The notes: generated by a model not told the origin, from the sequence alone. Shown: positions 34,407-42,882, counted from the first letter of the stretch. The stretch is 46,091 nucleotides of DNA from Acidobacteriota bacterium (GCA_021805025.1 JAJZGF010000002.1:1-46091), one strand, 5' to 3'. Made by a program: numbers and translations.

Positions 34407-35129
34407 TCAGGCCACCGCCGGCGGCGCCACCTGGGTCCGGCTGGAGACTGTTTGCGCTGCCTGCGCTGCTGCGCGCTCCTCTGCCTCCAGCTTGCTGCCC
34501 ACCTCCGCGGCGGCCTGGGCAAGCACACGGTGGTGGATCGTGAACAGGGCGAGCTCAAGCCGGTCACTGACGCCGGTCTTATCGTAGATAGACCGAAGAT
34601 AGTTCTTGATCACCTGCTCGGTGGTCTTCAGGCGCTGGGCAATCTCGCGATTTTTACAGCCCTGCACGATCAGCGCGACGATGCGCATCTCCTTGGGAGT
34701 AAGGCGGTCGCGCACACGGGTGCCGACCACATCCTCCTCGGGCGAGTCTGCGACCTGCAACTGCGAGGGCACGGAGGTTTCTCCAGCGGCAATGCGGTGG
34801 ATGCATTCCACCATCGCCTGACCGGTGACATTGCGGAAGACAACTCCGCGGAAGCCCATTTGCACGTAGCTTGAAGGGTTCTCGTGATTTTCAGCGATGA
34901 CAATGCCGCGGCTGCCGGTCGCCTCAATCAGCACGCGCATGCGGGCCATGTCCGGTTTGAGAGATGCGGCGAACAAAACAATGGCGCCCGGGAACGTGGT
35001 GATGGCGTGCATCATCCGCTCCACATCGGTGCACTGTGCAATGATACGCAAGTCCTCGTCCATGGCGACCACCTTGGCGGTCCCCGCACGGAAGATTGCC
35101 TGTGAGTCAGCAAGGATGATTTTCTTCAT
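34407..35129 (-). CDS. NarL/LuxR-type regulator with degenerate receiver domain
   Basis: A 240-residue protein with an N-terminal receiver-like domain (1-120) and a C-terminal LuxR-type HTH (RLTPKEMRIVALIVQGCKNR, then EIAQRLKTTEQVIKNYLRSI). The receiver starts normally (MKKIILADSQAIFRAG), but the position of the phospho-acceptor Asp is Ala54 (GAIVLFAASL). The second acidic residue of the usual DD pair is Ser9, and the conserved Lys is replaced by Arg99 (GVVFRN). It should therefore not be phosphorylated in the usual way. The start at 35129 has GAGG upstream. It is divergent from the REC-flavoprotein fusion gene across 456 nt, which suggests but does not prove a regulatory link. Confidence 0.88.
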   Translation of the reverse strand: MKKIILADSQAIFRAGTAKVVAMDEDLRIIAQCTDVERMMHAITTFPGAIVLFAASLKPDMARMRVLIEATGSRGIVIAENHENPSSYVQMGFRGVVFRNVTGQAMVECIHRIAAGETSVPSQLQVADSPEEDVVGTRVRDRLTPKEMRIVALIVQGCKNREIAQRLKTTEQVIKNYLRSIYDKTGVSDRLELALFTIHHRVLAQAAAEVGSKLEAEERAAAQAAQTVSSRTQVAPPAVA

Positions 35130-35585
35130 GCAGCGCGCCTCATTTGTTGCAGCCACTTTCCTTGCATGCCGTTGATCCGTCGTGGCCGTTGGAGAGCCAT
35201 TCCAGGGCCGGCCTGCAGAGACGTACCTCAGGGTCATGAACCGTATCGGCTGCACGAGATGAAGCGCCTACGCTTAATACCACCGGAACCATTGCAACCA
35301 GGTTCAAAACCAAAGTTCCAGCCAATCCCTGCAGCAGGTACTAACTAAGGTAACGTATCCCTGCCACCAGATTACCGTGCAAATGTCCAGAGCGACACAA
35401 GAATCTGCATGGTGTGCTTCTTGTCAAAGGTTTACTGAGGAGTGTCATCGCGAATCCTGTGGAAAAACCGGTGGGAACCGCCAGGCTTGCCGGCAAAGAG
35501 GGAGCGGACCCCTGCGAGTGCGGCCGCGGCTTCCTTTTGGATACAGTAAAAAGCAGTTGCGCGATGGAGCGATAGACTGGGGTAT
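35130..35585. other. 456-nt divergent intergenic region
   Basis: The region lies between the pseudo-receiver regulator (minus) and the REC-flavoprotein fusion gene (plus) and should contain both promoters. Base composition falls to about half G+C in the middle (31 of 60 at 35281-35340 and 29 of 60 at 35341-35400, counted by hand). No clear promoter pair, small gene or RNA was recognised. Confidence 0.5.
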
Positions 35586-37238
35586 ATGGCAAGGCCGATC
35601 CTGCTTGCAGTGGACGACGATGTGAGTGTGCTGGAGGCCGTGGTGCAGGATCTGCGCCGCCAGTACGGGGCGGAGTATCGCATCTTGCGGGCAGCCAGCG
35701 GCCAGGCGGCGCTGGATACGCTGGAGCAGTTGAAGACGCGGGAGCAACCCGTGGCCCTGCTGCTGAGCGATCAACGGATGCCGGGTATGACAGGCGTTGA
35801 GCTGCTGGAGCGGACCCGGGAGATTTACCCCGAGGCGCGGCGGGTGCTGCTGACGGCCTATGCCGATACGGAAGCGGCGATTCGCGCGGTCAACACGGCG
35901 CGCATCCACTACTACCTGAACAAGCCGTGGGATCCGCCGGAAGAGCGGCTCTACCCTGTGTTGACGGATCTGCTGGAGGACTGGAAGGCAGGCTACCGGC
36001 CTCCGTTTGAGGGGCTGCGGGTGATTGGGAGCCGCTGGTCCCTGAAGGATCACCGGCTGCGGAATTTCCTCTCGCGAAACCACGTGCCCTACCGCTGGCT
36101 GGACATTGCCGGCAATGAGGACGCAAGCCGGCTGATGGAGGAACGGAAACTGAAGCCGGATGAACTGCCGGCGGTGCTGTTTCCGGATGGGAGCATGCTG
36201 GCCGAGGCCGATCCTGACACGCTGGCGTCGCGCGTGGGCCTCAGGACGCAGGCGGCTCAGGAGTTTTATGACATGGTGGTGGTGGGCGCTGGCCCCGCGG
36301 GGCTGGGCGCAGCGGTCTATGGCGCCAGCGAAGGCCTGAGGACACTGATTATTGAACCCGAGGCGCCGGGCGGCCAGGCCGGCTCAACGTCGCGAATTGA
36401 GAACTATCTGGGCTTCCCGACAGGGATTACCGGGGCGGATCTGGGGCGTCGCGCGCATATGCAGGCCACGCGGTTCGGGGCGGAGTTTGTGACGCAGCGC
36501 GCAACCGGGCTGCGCATCGACGGGCAGTACCGGTTTGTGCAACTGGCCGACGGGCGCGAGGTGGCGACGCATGTGGTGCTGCTGGCGCTGGGCGTGCAGT
36601 ATCGCAAACTGGCGATTCCCGGCTCGGATCGGCTGGCGGGGCGGGGCATTTATTATGGCGCGGCGCTGGTGGAGGCCTCGGCCTGCAAGGACGAAGAGGT
36701 GTATGTGGTGGGCGGGGCGAACTCCGCCGGCCAGGCTGCGCTGCACTTTGCCAGGTTTGCCTGCAAGGTGACGATGCTGGTGCGGGGGCCGGGACTTTCC
36801 GCCACGATGTCGAAATACTTAATCGATGAAATCGAGCGCACATCCAATATTGTGTTGGAGTCGCACACGGAGGTGGTTGCGGCGGAGGGTGAAGAGCGGC
36901 TTGAGGGTCTGCGCCTGCGCGGCCCGCAAGGCGAACGGCGCGTTCCGGCGACGTCTCTGTTTGTTTTTATTGGCGCGGCTCCGCGCGCGGAGTGGCTGCC
37001 GCCGGCAGTGCTGCGCGATGAAAAGGGCTTTGTGCTGGCGGGGCCGGATCTGAGCCGCGATGGCAGGTTGCCCGACGGCTGGAAGGAGCAGCGCGCGCCG
37101 TATCTGCTGGAGACCAGCGTGCCTGGAGTCTTTGTGGCGGGTGATCTGCGGCATGGTTCCGTCAAGCGTGTTGCATCGGCGGTGGGCGAGGGGTCAATTG
37201 CGGTGCAATTTATGCATCAGTATCTGGCAGGATTCTAA
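35586..37238 (+). CDS. Fused response regulator receiver / thioredoxin-like / thioredoxin-reductase-like flavoprotein
   Basis: A 550-residue three-part protein. Residues 1-130 are a canonical receiver: DDD at 10-12, phospho-acceptor Asp62 (LLLSDQRMPGMTG), Thr90 and Lys113 (YYLNKPW). Residues ~140-215 look like a thioredoxin/glutaredoxin-type fold (LRVIGSRWSLKDHRLRNFL, PAVLFPDGSML) but have no CxxC. Residues ~226-550 are a pyridine-nucleotide flavoprotein: VVVGAGPAGLGAAVYGAS, GGQAGSTSRIENYLGFPTG, a second GG motif (VYVVGGANSAGQAALHFA) and VFVAGDLRHGSVKRVASAVG. The thioredoxin reductase CATC position reads GAAL, so no disulfide relay is expected. A phosphorylation-controlled NAD(P)H-FAD enzyme or redox sensor is inferred. 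A histidine kinase gene starts 22 nt downstream. Confidence 0.9.
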   Translation: MARPILLAVDDDVSVLEAVVQDLRRQYGAEYRILRAASGQAALDTLEQLKTREQPVALLLSDQRMPGMTGVELLERTREIYPEARRVLLTAYADTEAAIRAVNTARIHYYLNKPWDPPEERLYPVLTDLLEDWKAGYRPPFEGLRVIGSRWSLKDHRLRNFLSRNHVPYRWLDIAGNEDASRLMEERKLKPDELPAVLFPDGSMLAEADPDTLASRVGLRTQAAQEFYDMVVVGAGPAGLGAAVYGASEGLRTLIIEPEAPGGQAGSTSRIENYLGFPTGITGADLGRRAHMQATRFGAEFVTQRATGLRIDGQYRFVQLADGREVATHVVLLALGVQYRKLAIPGSDRLAGRGIYYGAALVEASACKDEEVYVVGGANSAGQAALHFARFACKVTMLVRGPGLSATMSKYLIDEIERTSNIVLESHTEVVAAEGEERLEGLRLRGPQGERRVPATSLFVFIGAAPRAEWLPPAVLRDEKGFVLAGPDLSRDGRLPDGWKEQRAPYLLETSVPGVFVAGDLRHGSVKRVASAVGEGSIAVQFMHQYLAGF

Positions 37239-37260
37239 GTTGGGAGATGGGACGGCAGCG

Positions 37261-38733
37261 ATGACAGAGGGGCGACAACCTATCGAGATCGAATCTGTTC
37301 CTCTTGCGAGCGTCGTCAGCGCCCTCCACGGGACGCGTCCATTTACAGGAACCCCTTTGGAAGCGATGAAGGGCGTGACTTTTGTGGATCGCGTGACAGC
37401 TCGCGCGGGCGCCACGCTGGTGGAGCCGGGAGATCCGGTGCGCGCATATTGGGTGGTGCTGGAAGGCGAGATGCGCGCCGACCGCCATGAACCGGATCAT
37501 CCGCCGGCGACCGTGGGCTATGCGCGCGCGGGTGAGGGCTTTGGCGAGGTGGTTTTGCTGACCGGCAAACCCCTGGCGCCGTTTGCCTTGGTGGCGACGC
37601 AAGACTCGCTGCTTTTGCGCTTCAACGAAGAGAGCTTCTGGGCCATGCTGGCTTGCTGCCCCGAGGTGCGCAAATCAGTGCTTGCCGACATGATGATACG
37701 ACTGCGCACGCACCAGCAGGAGGCGCTGCATCGCGACAAGCTCATCTCACTGGGCACCATGGCCGCGGGTCTGATGCATGAGCTCAGCAATCCCGGATCG
37801 GCGGCCAAGCGCGCGGCGTCGCAATTGCGGGAGAACCTGCATCGCCTGCAGGAGCTGAGCCTGCGCATGGGCAGAACACCCAAGACCCAGGACCAGATGG
37901 ACTGCATGCACAGCCTGCTGGAACACGCCATGAAAGACTGCGCACGGCCGGCAATGAGCACCGTGGACCAGGCCGACGCCGAAGAGGCCATGGTGGATTG
38001 GCTGCAGGCGACGCGCGTCGAGAATGCCTGCCGCATCGGCCCCGCGCTGGTTGACATCGGCTTCAATCATGCCGATCTCGAGTGTGCGCGCGCGGCCTTT
38101 GAGGACGGCAGCTTTTCTGATGCGCTGAACTGGCTGGAGGCGCTGGTGTCCAGCGTGTCGCTGGTGTGCGCGATTGAGGAGAGCATCTCGCGCGTGAGCG
38201 AGCTGGTGCAGGCGGTGAAGAAATTTGCCTACGATGAGCGATCTTCCGCCAGGCAGCTGGACGTGCATGAGAGTCTGCAGAGCACGCTGACGATTCTGGG
38301 TCATAAGCTGCGCATCAAACAGGTGGGCGTGGTCAAGTGCTTCTCGGCGTCTCCCTCGACCATCGAGACGCGCGGCACGGCGCTGAGCCAGGTGTGGACC
38401 AACCTGATTGACAATGCGGTGGATGCCTCGCCCGCGCAGGGGCAGGTGGAGATTGCGACGTGGAATGAACCGGGCTGGCTTGCCGTAAGCATTGGCGACC
38501 ACGGCGCGGGGATCGCCCCCGAGGTGCTGCCGCGCATCTTCGATGCATTCTTCACAACTAAGCCGCAGGGCTCGGGAACGGGGCTGGGGCTGGAGATCGT
38601 CCAGCGGATCGTGACCCAGAAGTTCGGCGGCAAGATCGACGTGGAATCCCGACCCGGCGATACGCGCTTCATTGTGCGGCTGCCGCTGGACAAGAGTTCG
38701 AGTCAGGCCGAGGCTGCTTCAGCGACGCCCTGA
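37261..38733 (+). CDS. Histidine kinase with N-terminal cyclic-nucleotide-binding domain
   Basis: A 490-residue soluble sensor kinase. Residues ~35-150 resemble a cNMP-binding (CAP-like) domain: AGATLVEPGDPVRAYWVVLE, GEGFGEVVLLTGKP and the following hydrophobic strand. The dimerisation/phosphoacceptor helix has ISLGTMAAGLMHELSNPGSA with His173. The ATPase domain shows the N box (QVWTNLIDNAVDASP), G1 (IGDHGAGIAPEV), F box (IFDAFFTTKPQGSGTGLGLE) and the following RIVTQKFGGKIDVES. No membrane segments are seen. It starts 22 nt after the REC-flavoprotein gene, so the two are almost certainly co-transcribed, and that receiver is the likely phosphorylation target. The ligand of the cNMP domain is unknown. 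Confidence 0.92.
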   Translation: MTEGRQPIEIESVPLASVVSALHGTRPFTGTPLEAMKGVTFVDRVTARAGATLVEPGDPVRAYWVVLEGEMRADRHEPDHPPATVGYARAGEGFGEVVLLTGKPLAPFALVATQDSLLLRFNEESFWAMLACCPEVRKSVLADMMIRLRTHQQEALHRDKLISLGTMAAGLMHELSNPGSAAKRAASQLRENLHRLQELSLRMGRTPKTQDQMDCMHSLLEHAMKDCARPAMSTVDQADAEEAMVDWLQATRVENACRIGPALVDIGFNHADLECARAAFEDGSFSDALNWLEALVSSVSLVCAIEESISRVSELVQAVKKFAYDERSSARQLDVHESLQSTLTILGHKLRIKQVGVVKCFSASPSTIETRGTALSQVWTNLIDNAVDASPAQGQVEIATWNEPGWLAVSIGDHGAGIAPEVLPRIFDAFFTTKPQGSGTGLGLEIVQRIVTQKFGGKIDVESRPGDTRFIVRLPLDKSSSQAEAASATP

Positions 38734-38786
38734 ATCTATCGCCAATACACTCTGTTCCACCGCACGATGGCCCAGCGCTGTGCGAC

Positions 38787-38812
38787 TGGCTGGATGAGCG
38801 TCTTTCCAGCCA
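38787..38812. terminator. Weak hairpin between convergent kinase and acyltransferase genes
   Basis: TGGCTGGA (38787-38794) pairs with TCCAGCCA (38805-38812) around a 10-nt loop, in the 108-nt gap between convergent stops. No T-run follows on either side, so termination is only a possibility. Confidence 0.3.
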
Positions 38813-38841
38813 TCCGCGGCGCAGCGGCAACTTAGAAAACC

Positions 38842-39834
38842 TTAGACGGGCTGGGCAAGAAGCCTGCGGCCAAAGCGGATACCCGGCTGCTCAAGAAACA
38901 CCCAGCTTGCCAGGGCGACGGCGGGCAACAGGCCAGGGCCGATGATGCCCCAGTGCGGGATGAGAAATAGCTCCTGCCAGACATAAAGGCTGTACGAGAT
39001 CACACCCAGAAACTTCAGATGCTTCCATTCAAGCACCTTTGAAGCGGCAAGTTTCTCGTTGGTGCTTGTGGACGCGATCATGGCGGCGATCAGGAGCGAT
39101 TCCGAGAGGGTGGTCGGTGCCTGGTCGTGGTAGTAATAGACAACCCACATGTAGGCCGGAAGAGCTATCCGGAAGATCCAACTGCTGTGCTGGCCCAGCC
39201 AGATTCGGGCCGCATCCTTCTCAAGCAATATCGCCAACGCACAGCCTATCAGCAGCGCATCGCAGCGGACCTCGGTGTGGGTCGCCAGCAAGGCCTGGTT
39301 GTAATGATTCCATTCCAGAAAGCGAAAGAGCGCGCACGATCCAATCCCAAAGACTGCGAGGCGAAGCGACCATGCCCGTCCAAAATAGGCAAGAATGGGC
39401 GGCCATACCAGATAGAATTGCTCCTCGATGGAAAGCGACCAGAAGTGAAGCGTAAGTGCGTTCGAATTGTTCTCGACCGGCGGAATATAGTTGCGCAGGA
39501 AGACAAGGCACGAGATCAAATCCTTGCCTATGAGGTGGAGGCCTGTCAGGTGGGTGATCAGGACCAGAAAAAGCAGATAGGTCCAGGCGCAAGGCATAAG
39601 TCGAAAGAATCGCCTCACATAAAAGTGCCTGAGATCGATCCGTTCCTCTCTCAGTAGAAGCGTGGTGATCAGATAACCGCTCAGCACAAAAAAGATGGTG
39701 ACGCCATGCGAACCAAGATTAAGCCAGCTATAACTGCCTATCGGCCGGTTACGAAAGCCCACCTGCAAATGCGTCAACAGCACGAGCAGGATTGCTATAC
39801 CGCGCCATCCATCGAGAGTAGGAATCCGCTTCAT
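38842..39834 (-). CDS. Acyltransferase family 3 (OafA-like) membrane protein
   Basis: A 330-residue integral membrane O-acyltransferase. The start MKRIPTLDGWRGIAILLVLL carries the family motif (LDGxRGxA) and first helix, followed by GSHGVTIFFVLSGYLITTLL and FYVRRFFRLMPCAWTYL, all typical of acyltransferase 3. About eight to ten hydrophobic segments are visible, and the catalytic His is probably the one in the first helix (LTHLQ). Such proteins O-acetylate surface polysaccharides, LPS or peptidoglycan. I chose 39834 because the family motif starts there. Base composition is clearly lower than that of neighbours: 32, 33 and 29 G+C of 60 in three sampled lines, against 41 of 60 near 40.5 kb. This suggests horizontal acquisition. 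Confidence 0.9.
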   Translation of the reverse strand: MKRIPTLDGWRGIAILLVLLTHLQVGFRNRPIGSYSWLNLGSHGVTIFFVLSGYLITTLLLREERIDLRHFYVRRFFRLMPCAWTYLLFLVLITHLTGLHLIGKDLISCLVFLRNYIPPVENNSNALTLHFWSLSIEEQFYLVWPPILAYFGRAWSLRLAVFGIGSCALFRFLEWNHYNQALLATHTEVRCDALLIGCALAILLEKDAARIWLGQHSSWIFRIALPAYMWVVYYYHDQAPTTLSESLLIAAMIASTSTNEKLAASKVLEWKHLKFLGVISYSLYVWQELFLIPHWGIIGPGLLPAVALASWVFLEQPGIRFGRRLLAQPV

Positions 39835-40086
39835 CGAGTATCTGTTGAATAAGTAACCATGCTCTAGGGATCTACGGCAGAGCCTGCATATTTGCAAGCG
39901 CTCCTCGTGTCATCAAAATACCATAGACCCGGCCGCGGGATTGCCTGCTTTGCCGTGATGGATGGGCTGTTCTCGGGCGCAAGGCCGTGCGGCCATGTGG
40001 TCCAGCGGATGGGAGAGCTGGCCTCGGCCAGGGTGCGCAATAAAGATGCGCCCTGCCTTGCCGATGTAGGGATTGAAGAGGCCGGC

Positions 40087-40980
40087 ATGTCCGATCGCGT
40101 GGAGTTGATGGAAGCGGCGCTGGAAGGCCATCCGGAAGGCATTGCTCTGCTGAATGCGGCGGGCCGCGTGCTCTTCTGGAACCGTGCGGCGGAGGCGATG
40201 ACCGGGTTTGCGGGGATTGAGATGGTGGCGCGGACCATTCCCTGGGAGCTGGAGCCGCTGCTGCACGTGGAAGGAGCAGAGGACGAAGCCGGCCCGCAGG
40301 AAGAGTCGCGCGGGTTGCGCGGAGCACTGGTGCACGGCCAGCACAAGCTGGGGCACGACCTGGCTGTTGCGCTGCGAAGGCTGATTTTGCGCGGCGGCAT
40401 GGGCGAGCGCATCGGCACGGCCATCCTGTTTCATCCCGCCGAGTGCGTGGATGCGCTGCCGCATGGCGAGGTCGGCGGCAACTCCGCGATGGAGGCGACG
40501 CAGGCCAACCTGGAAGAGCGCGTGGAGGAGTTGCACGGAGAGTTCCTGCGTCGCGGCGCGCCGTTCGGTCTGCTGTGGATTACCGTGGATCAGGCGCACG
40601 AGCTGCGCAAGACGCACGGGGCGCGGGCCTGCGAGGCAATGCTGGAGCGGATGGAGCGTACGCTGGTCGCGGGATTGCATCCGAGCGAGGAAATGGGCAG
40701 ATGGGGTGAGGATGAGTTTCTGGTGCTGGCCCATGAGTCCGATACCGTGGCACTGGCTGCACGCGCGCAGGCGTTGGCCGGATTGGCGCGGACCGCGGAA
40801 TTCCGCTGGTGGGGAGACAGGGTTTCGCTCACGGTAAGCGTGGGCGCGGGCCAGGCGGGGCCGGCCGAGACGCTGGCGGAACTGCTGGAGCAAACCCAGG
40901 CCGCGATGCACGCCAGTATTCATGCGGGGGGCAATCACGTAACGGCAGCGCCGGGGAGGCCGACATGTTCGCGATCGTAG
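40087..40980 (+). CDS. PAS domain protein with degenerate GGDEF domain
   Basis: A 297-residue soluble protein. Residues ~10-60 are PAS-like (EGIALLNAAGRVLFWNRAAE, AMTGFAGIEM). After a linker with a coiled-coil-like segment (MEATQANLEERVEELHGEFL), residues ~157-290 form a GGDEF-type fold. The signature reads RWGEDEFLVL at 205-214, so the active-site motif is GEDEF, not GGDEF. The upstream metal and substrate motif is also altered (TVDQAHELRKTHG instead of DxDxFKxxND). Diguanylate cyclase activity is therefore doubtful; binding of GTP or c-di-GMP without catalysis is an option. The start has GAAGAGG 6 nt upstream; upstream in-frame ATGs (e.g. 39958) are possible. The gene overlaps motA by 16 nt. 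Confidence 0.78.
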   Translation: MSDRVELMEAALEGHPEGIALLNAAGRVLFWNRAAEAMTGFAGIEMVARTIPWELEPLLHVEGAEDEAGPQEESRGLRGALVHGQHKLGHDLAVALRRLILRGGMGERIGTAILFHPAECVDALPHGEVGGNSAMEATQANLEERVEELHGEFLRRGAPFGLLWITVDQAHELRKTHGARACEAMLERMERTLVAGLHPSEEMGRWGEDEFLVLAHESDTVALAARAQALAGLARTAEFRWWGDRVSLTVSVGAGQAGPAETLAELLEQTQAAMHASIHAGGNHVTAAPGRPTCSRS

Positions 40981-41843
40981 GAATTCTGCTGGTCTTCGGC
41001 GCCGTGATCGGCGGCTTCCTGATGGAGAAGGGACATATCGAGGTTCTCATTCAACCGGCGGAGTTGCTGATTCTGGGTGGCGCGGCGATCGGCACGCTGC
41101 TGGCAGCCAATCCCATGCACATTCTGAAGGGGATTCTAGCCGGATTGAAGGGCGTGCTGGGCGGCTCGCCGTTTGGCAAGGCGCGCTACCTGAGCACGCT
41201 GAAGATGATGTACCAGTTCCTGAACAAGGTGCGCAAAGAGGGCTTGCTGAGCGTGGAGATGGATGTGGAGAAGCCGGGCGAGAGCGCGATCTTCAAGAAC
41301 TATCCCGAATTTCTCAAGGATCATCACGCGCGGGATTTTGTGTGCGACACGCTGCGCATGGCCATTACCGGCGGCGTGGAGCCGTTCGACATGGACCAGA
41401 TGATGGAGCTGGACATGGAGGTGCATCACCACGACGCTACCCAGCCCATTGGCGCGCTTTCGACGGTGGCCGATGCGCTGCCGGGTCTGGGCATTGTGGC
41501 CGCCGTGCTCGGCGTGGTCATTACCATGGGCGCGCTGGGCGGCCCTCCGGAGGAGATTGGGCACAAGGTGGCCGCGGCGCTGGTGGGCACGTTTCTCGGC
41601 ATTCTCATGTGCTACGGCGTGGTGGGGCCGCTGAGCTCGAACATGGCGAAGACGGCCGAGGACCACAACAGCTACCTGCATGTGCTGCGGGTGCTGCTGC
41701 TTTCGTTTCTAAAGGGGTCCGCGCCGATGATTGCCATCGAGATGGGGCGGCGCGCGATCCCCGCGCATGTGCGGCCAAGCTTTGACGAGATGGAGAAGGG
41801 CTGCAAGAACCAGCCGGCAGCGGCCGAGCCGGCGGCGGCATGA
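40965..41843 (+). CDS. motA: Flagellar motor stator protein MotA
   Basis: MotA and MotB form the proton-driven stator of the flagellar motor in the inner membrane. This 292-residue protein starts with FAIVGILLVFGAVIGGFLME, followed by ELLILGGAAIGTLLAANP. The large cytoplasmic loop contains RKEGLLSVEMDVEKP with charged residues that contact the rotor. TM3-TM4 are in DALPGLGIVAAVLGVVITMG and ALVGTFLGILMCYGVVGPLS, with the conserved prolines. GGGGAGG (40952-40958) precedes the ATG. The gene begins inside the PAS/GGDEF-like gene (16-nt overlap), so translation is probably coupled. motB follows after 28 nt. Confidence 0.96.
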   Translation: MFAIVGILLVFGAVIGGFLMEKGHIEVLIQPAELLILGGAAIGTLLAANPMHILKGILAGLKGVLGGSPFGKARYLSTLKMMYQFLNKVRKEGLLSVEMDVEKPGESAIFKNYPEFLKDHHARDFVCDTLRMAITGGVEPFDMDQMMELDMEVHHHDATQPIGALSTVADALPGLGIVAAVLGVVITMGALGGPPEEIGHKVAAALVGTFLGILMCYGVVGPLSSNMAKTAEDHNSYLHVLRVLLLSFLKGSAPMIAIEMGRRAIPAHVRPSFDEMEKGCKNQPAAAEPAAA

Positions 41844-41871
41844 AAACCATGGGCTCTGAAGGGAACAGGAG

Positions 41872-42786
41872 ATGATGCCAGCGAGCAAGACGCAGCCGAT
41901 CATCATTATTAAGAAAAAGGGCGGGCACGGCGGTCATCATGGCGGCGCGTGGAAGGTGGCGTATGCCGACTTCGTCACGGCGATGATGTCGCTGTTCATT
42001 GTGCTCTGGCTGATGAACTCAAGCGAGAAGATCAAGAAGGCTGTGGCCGGGTACTTCAACGATCCCAAAGGCACGGCGAGCATGATGGGCACGACGATGA
42101 GCGGCAACGGCATCACGGTGGAGCAGGTAAGGAAAGACGCGATGCAGAAGCTGAAGGAGAAGCTCGAAGCGGAGATCAAGGCCCGGAAGGATCTGGAAAA
42201 GCTCTCCAAGCAGATTGAGATTACGATCACGCCGGAAGGGCTGCGCATCGAGTTGTTGGAGACAAAGAACGGCACGTTCTATGAGAGCGGCAGCGCGCGG
42301 TTGAGCGAAAGCGGGCAGGAGCTGCTGGCGCTGCTGGCCACCGAACTAAAGACTCTGCCCAATGATCTGCTGATTGAGGGACACACGGATGCGAAGCCAT
42401 ACTCGCGGGATGCCAGCTACAGCAATTGGGAGCTTTCTGCCGACCGAGCCAATGCGGCGCGACGTCTGATGCAGGCCGGCGGCGTGCGCGGCGATCAGGT
42501 AACGCAGGTGCGCGGGTATGCCGACCAGATGCTGCGCGTGAAGAGCAACCCTTATGACCCGTCGAATCGGCGGATTTCGATTCTCGTGAAGAACCAGACG
42601 GCGCCGCTGCCGGGCATCAAATCCGCGCAGACGGCGGACGGCGCGCCTGCCCCAGCCGTGCCGGCCACGACGGCAAAGCCGCCAACGGCCACGGCCGCGC
42701 AGCAGATCGCGAAGGCTAAACCGTCGCCTGCCGCCGGTGGAATGCTGAGCCGATTGCAGGGTATACTGCCCGGTCATCCAAAGTAG
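41872..42786 (+). CDS. motB: Flagellar motor stator protein MotB
   Basis: A 304-residue single-span inner-membrane protein with a periplasmic peptidoglycan-binding domain. The N-terminus is basic and His/Gly-rich (KKKGGHGGHHGGAWKVAYAD). The single helix with the proton-carrying Asp is AYADFVTAMMSLFIVLWLMN, followed by the plug segment SEKIKKAVAGYF. The OmpA-like domain appears as IEGHTDAKPYSRDASYSNWE with LSADRANAARRLMQAGG and SNPYDPSNRRISILV. A Pro/Ala-rich tail ends the protein. Two consecutive ATGs (41872, 41875) follow AGGAG; the second has better spacing. Residues fit the H+-type rather than the Na+-type PomB, though this is tentative. No other flagellar gene is in the window. Confidence 0.95.
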   Translation: MMPASKTQPIIIIKKKGGHGGHHGGAWKVAYADFVTAMMSLFIVLWLMNSSEKIKKAVAGYFNDPKGTASMMGTTMSGNGITVEQVRKDAMQKLKEKLEAEIKARKDLEKLSKQIEITITPEGLRIELLETKNGTFYESGSARLSESGQELLALLATELKTLPNDLLIEGHTDAKPYSRDASYSNWELSADRANAARRLMQAGGVRGDQVTQVRGYADQMLRVKSNPYDPSNRRISILVKNQTAPLPGIKSAQTADGAPAPAVPATTAKPPTATAAQQIAKAKPSPAAGGMLSRLQGILPGHPK

Positions 42787-42858
42787 GCCGGCGCATCCCC
42801 ACAGGCGCGGGACTTGCCAGGTGGATGCGTGCATGGTGTACCCTGTAGTCAATTTAAA

Positions 42859-42870
42859 GAAAGCGTTTAC
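42859..42870 (+). promoter_or_regulatory. Candidate LacI-family-like operator half upstream of ribulokinase gene
   Basis: GAAAGCGTTTAC lies 12 nt before the ribulokinase ATG in an otherwise AT-rich patch (AATTTAAAGA). It is an imperfect palindrome around CG, similar to LacI/GalR-type operators. The match is short and no regulator gene is adjacent. Confidence 0.3.
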
Positions 42871-42882
42871 TGGAGGCAGTGG

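Noticed and set aside
35130..35585. Small RNA or tRNA gene in the divergent region
   Set aside because: No cloverleaf, terminator or small open frame with a ribosome-binding site could be supported.
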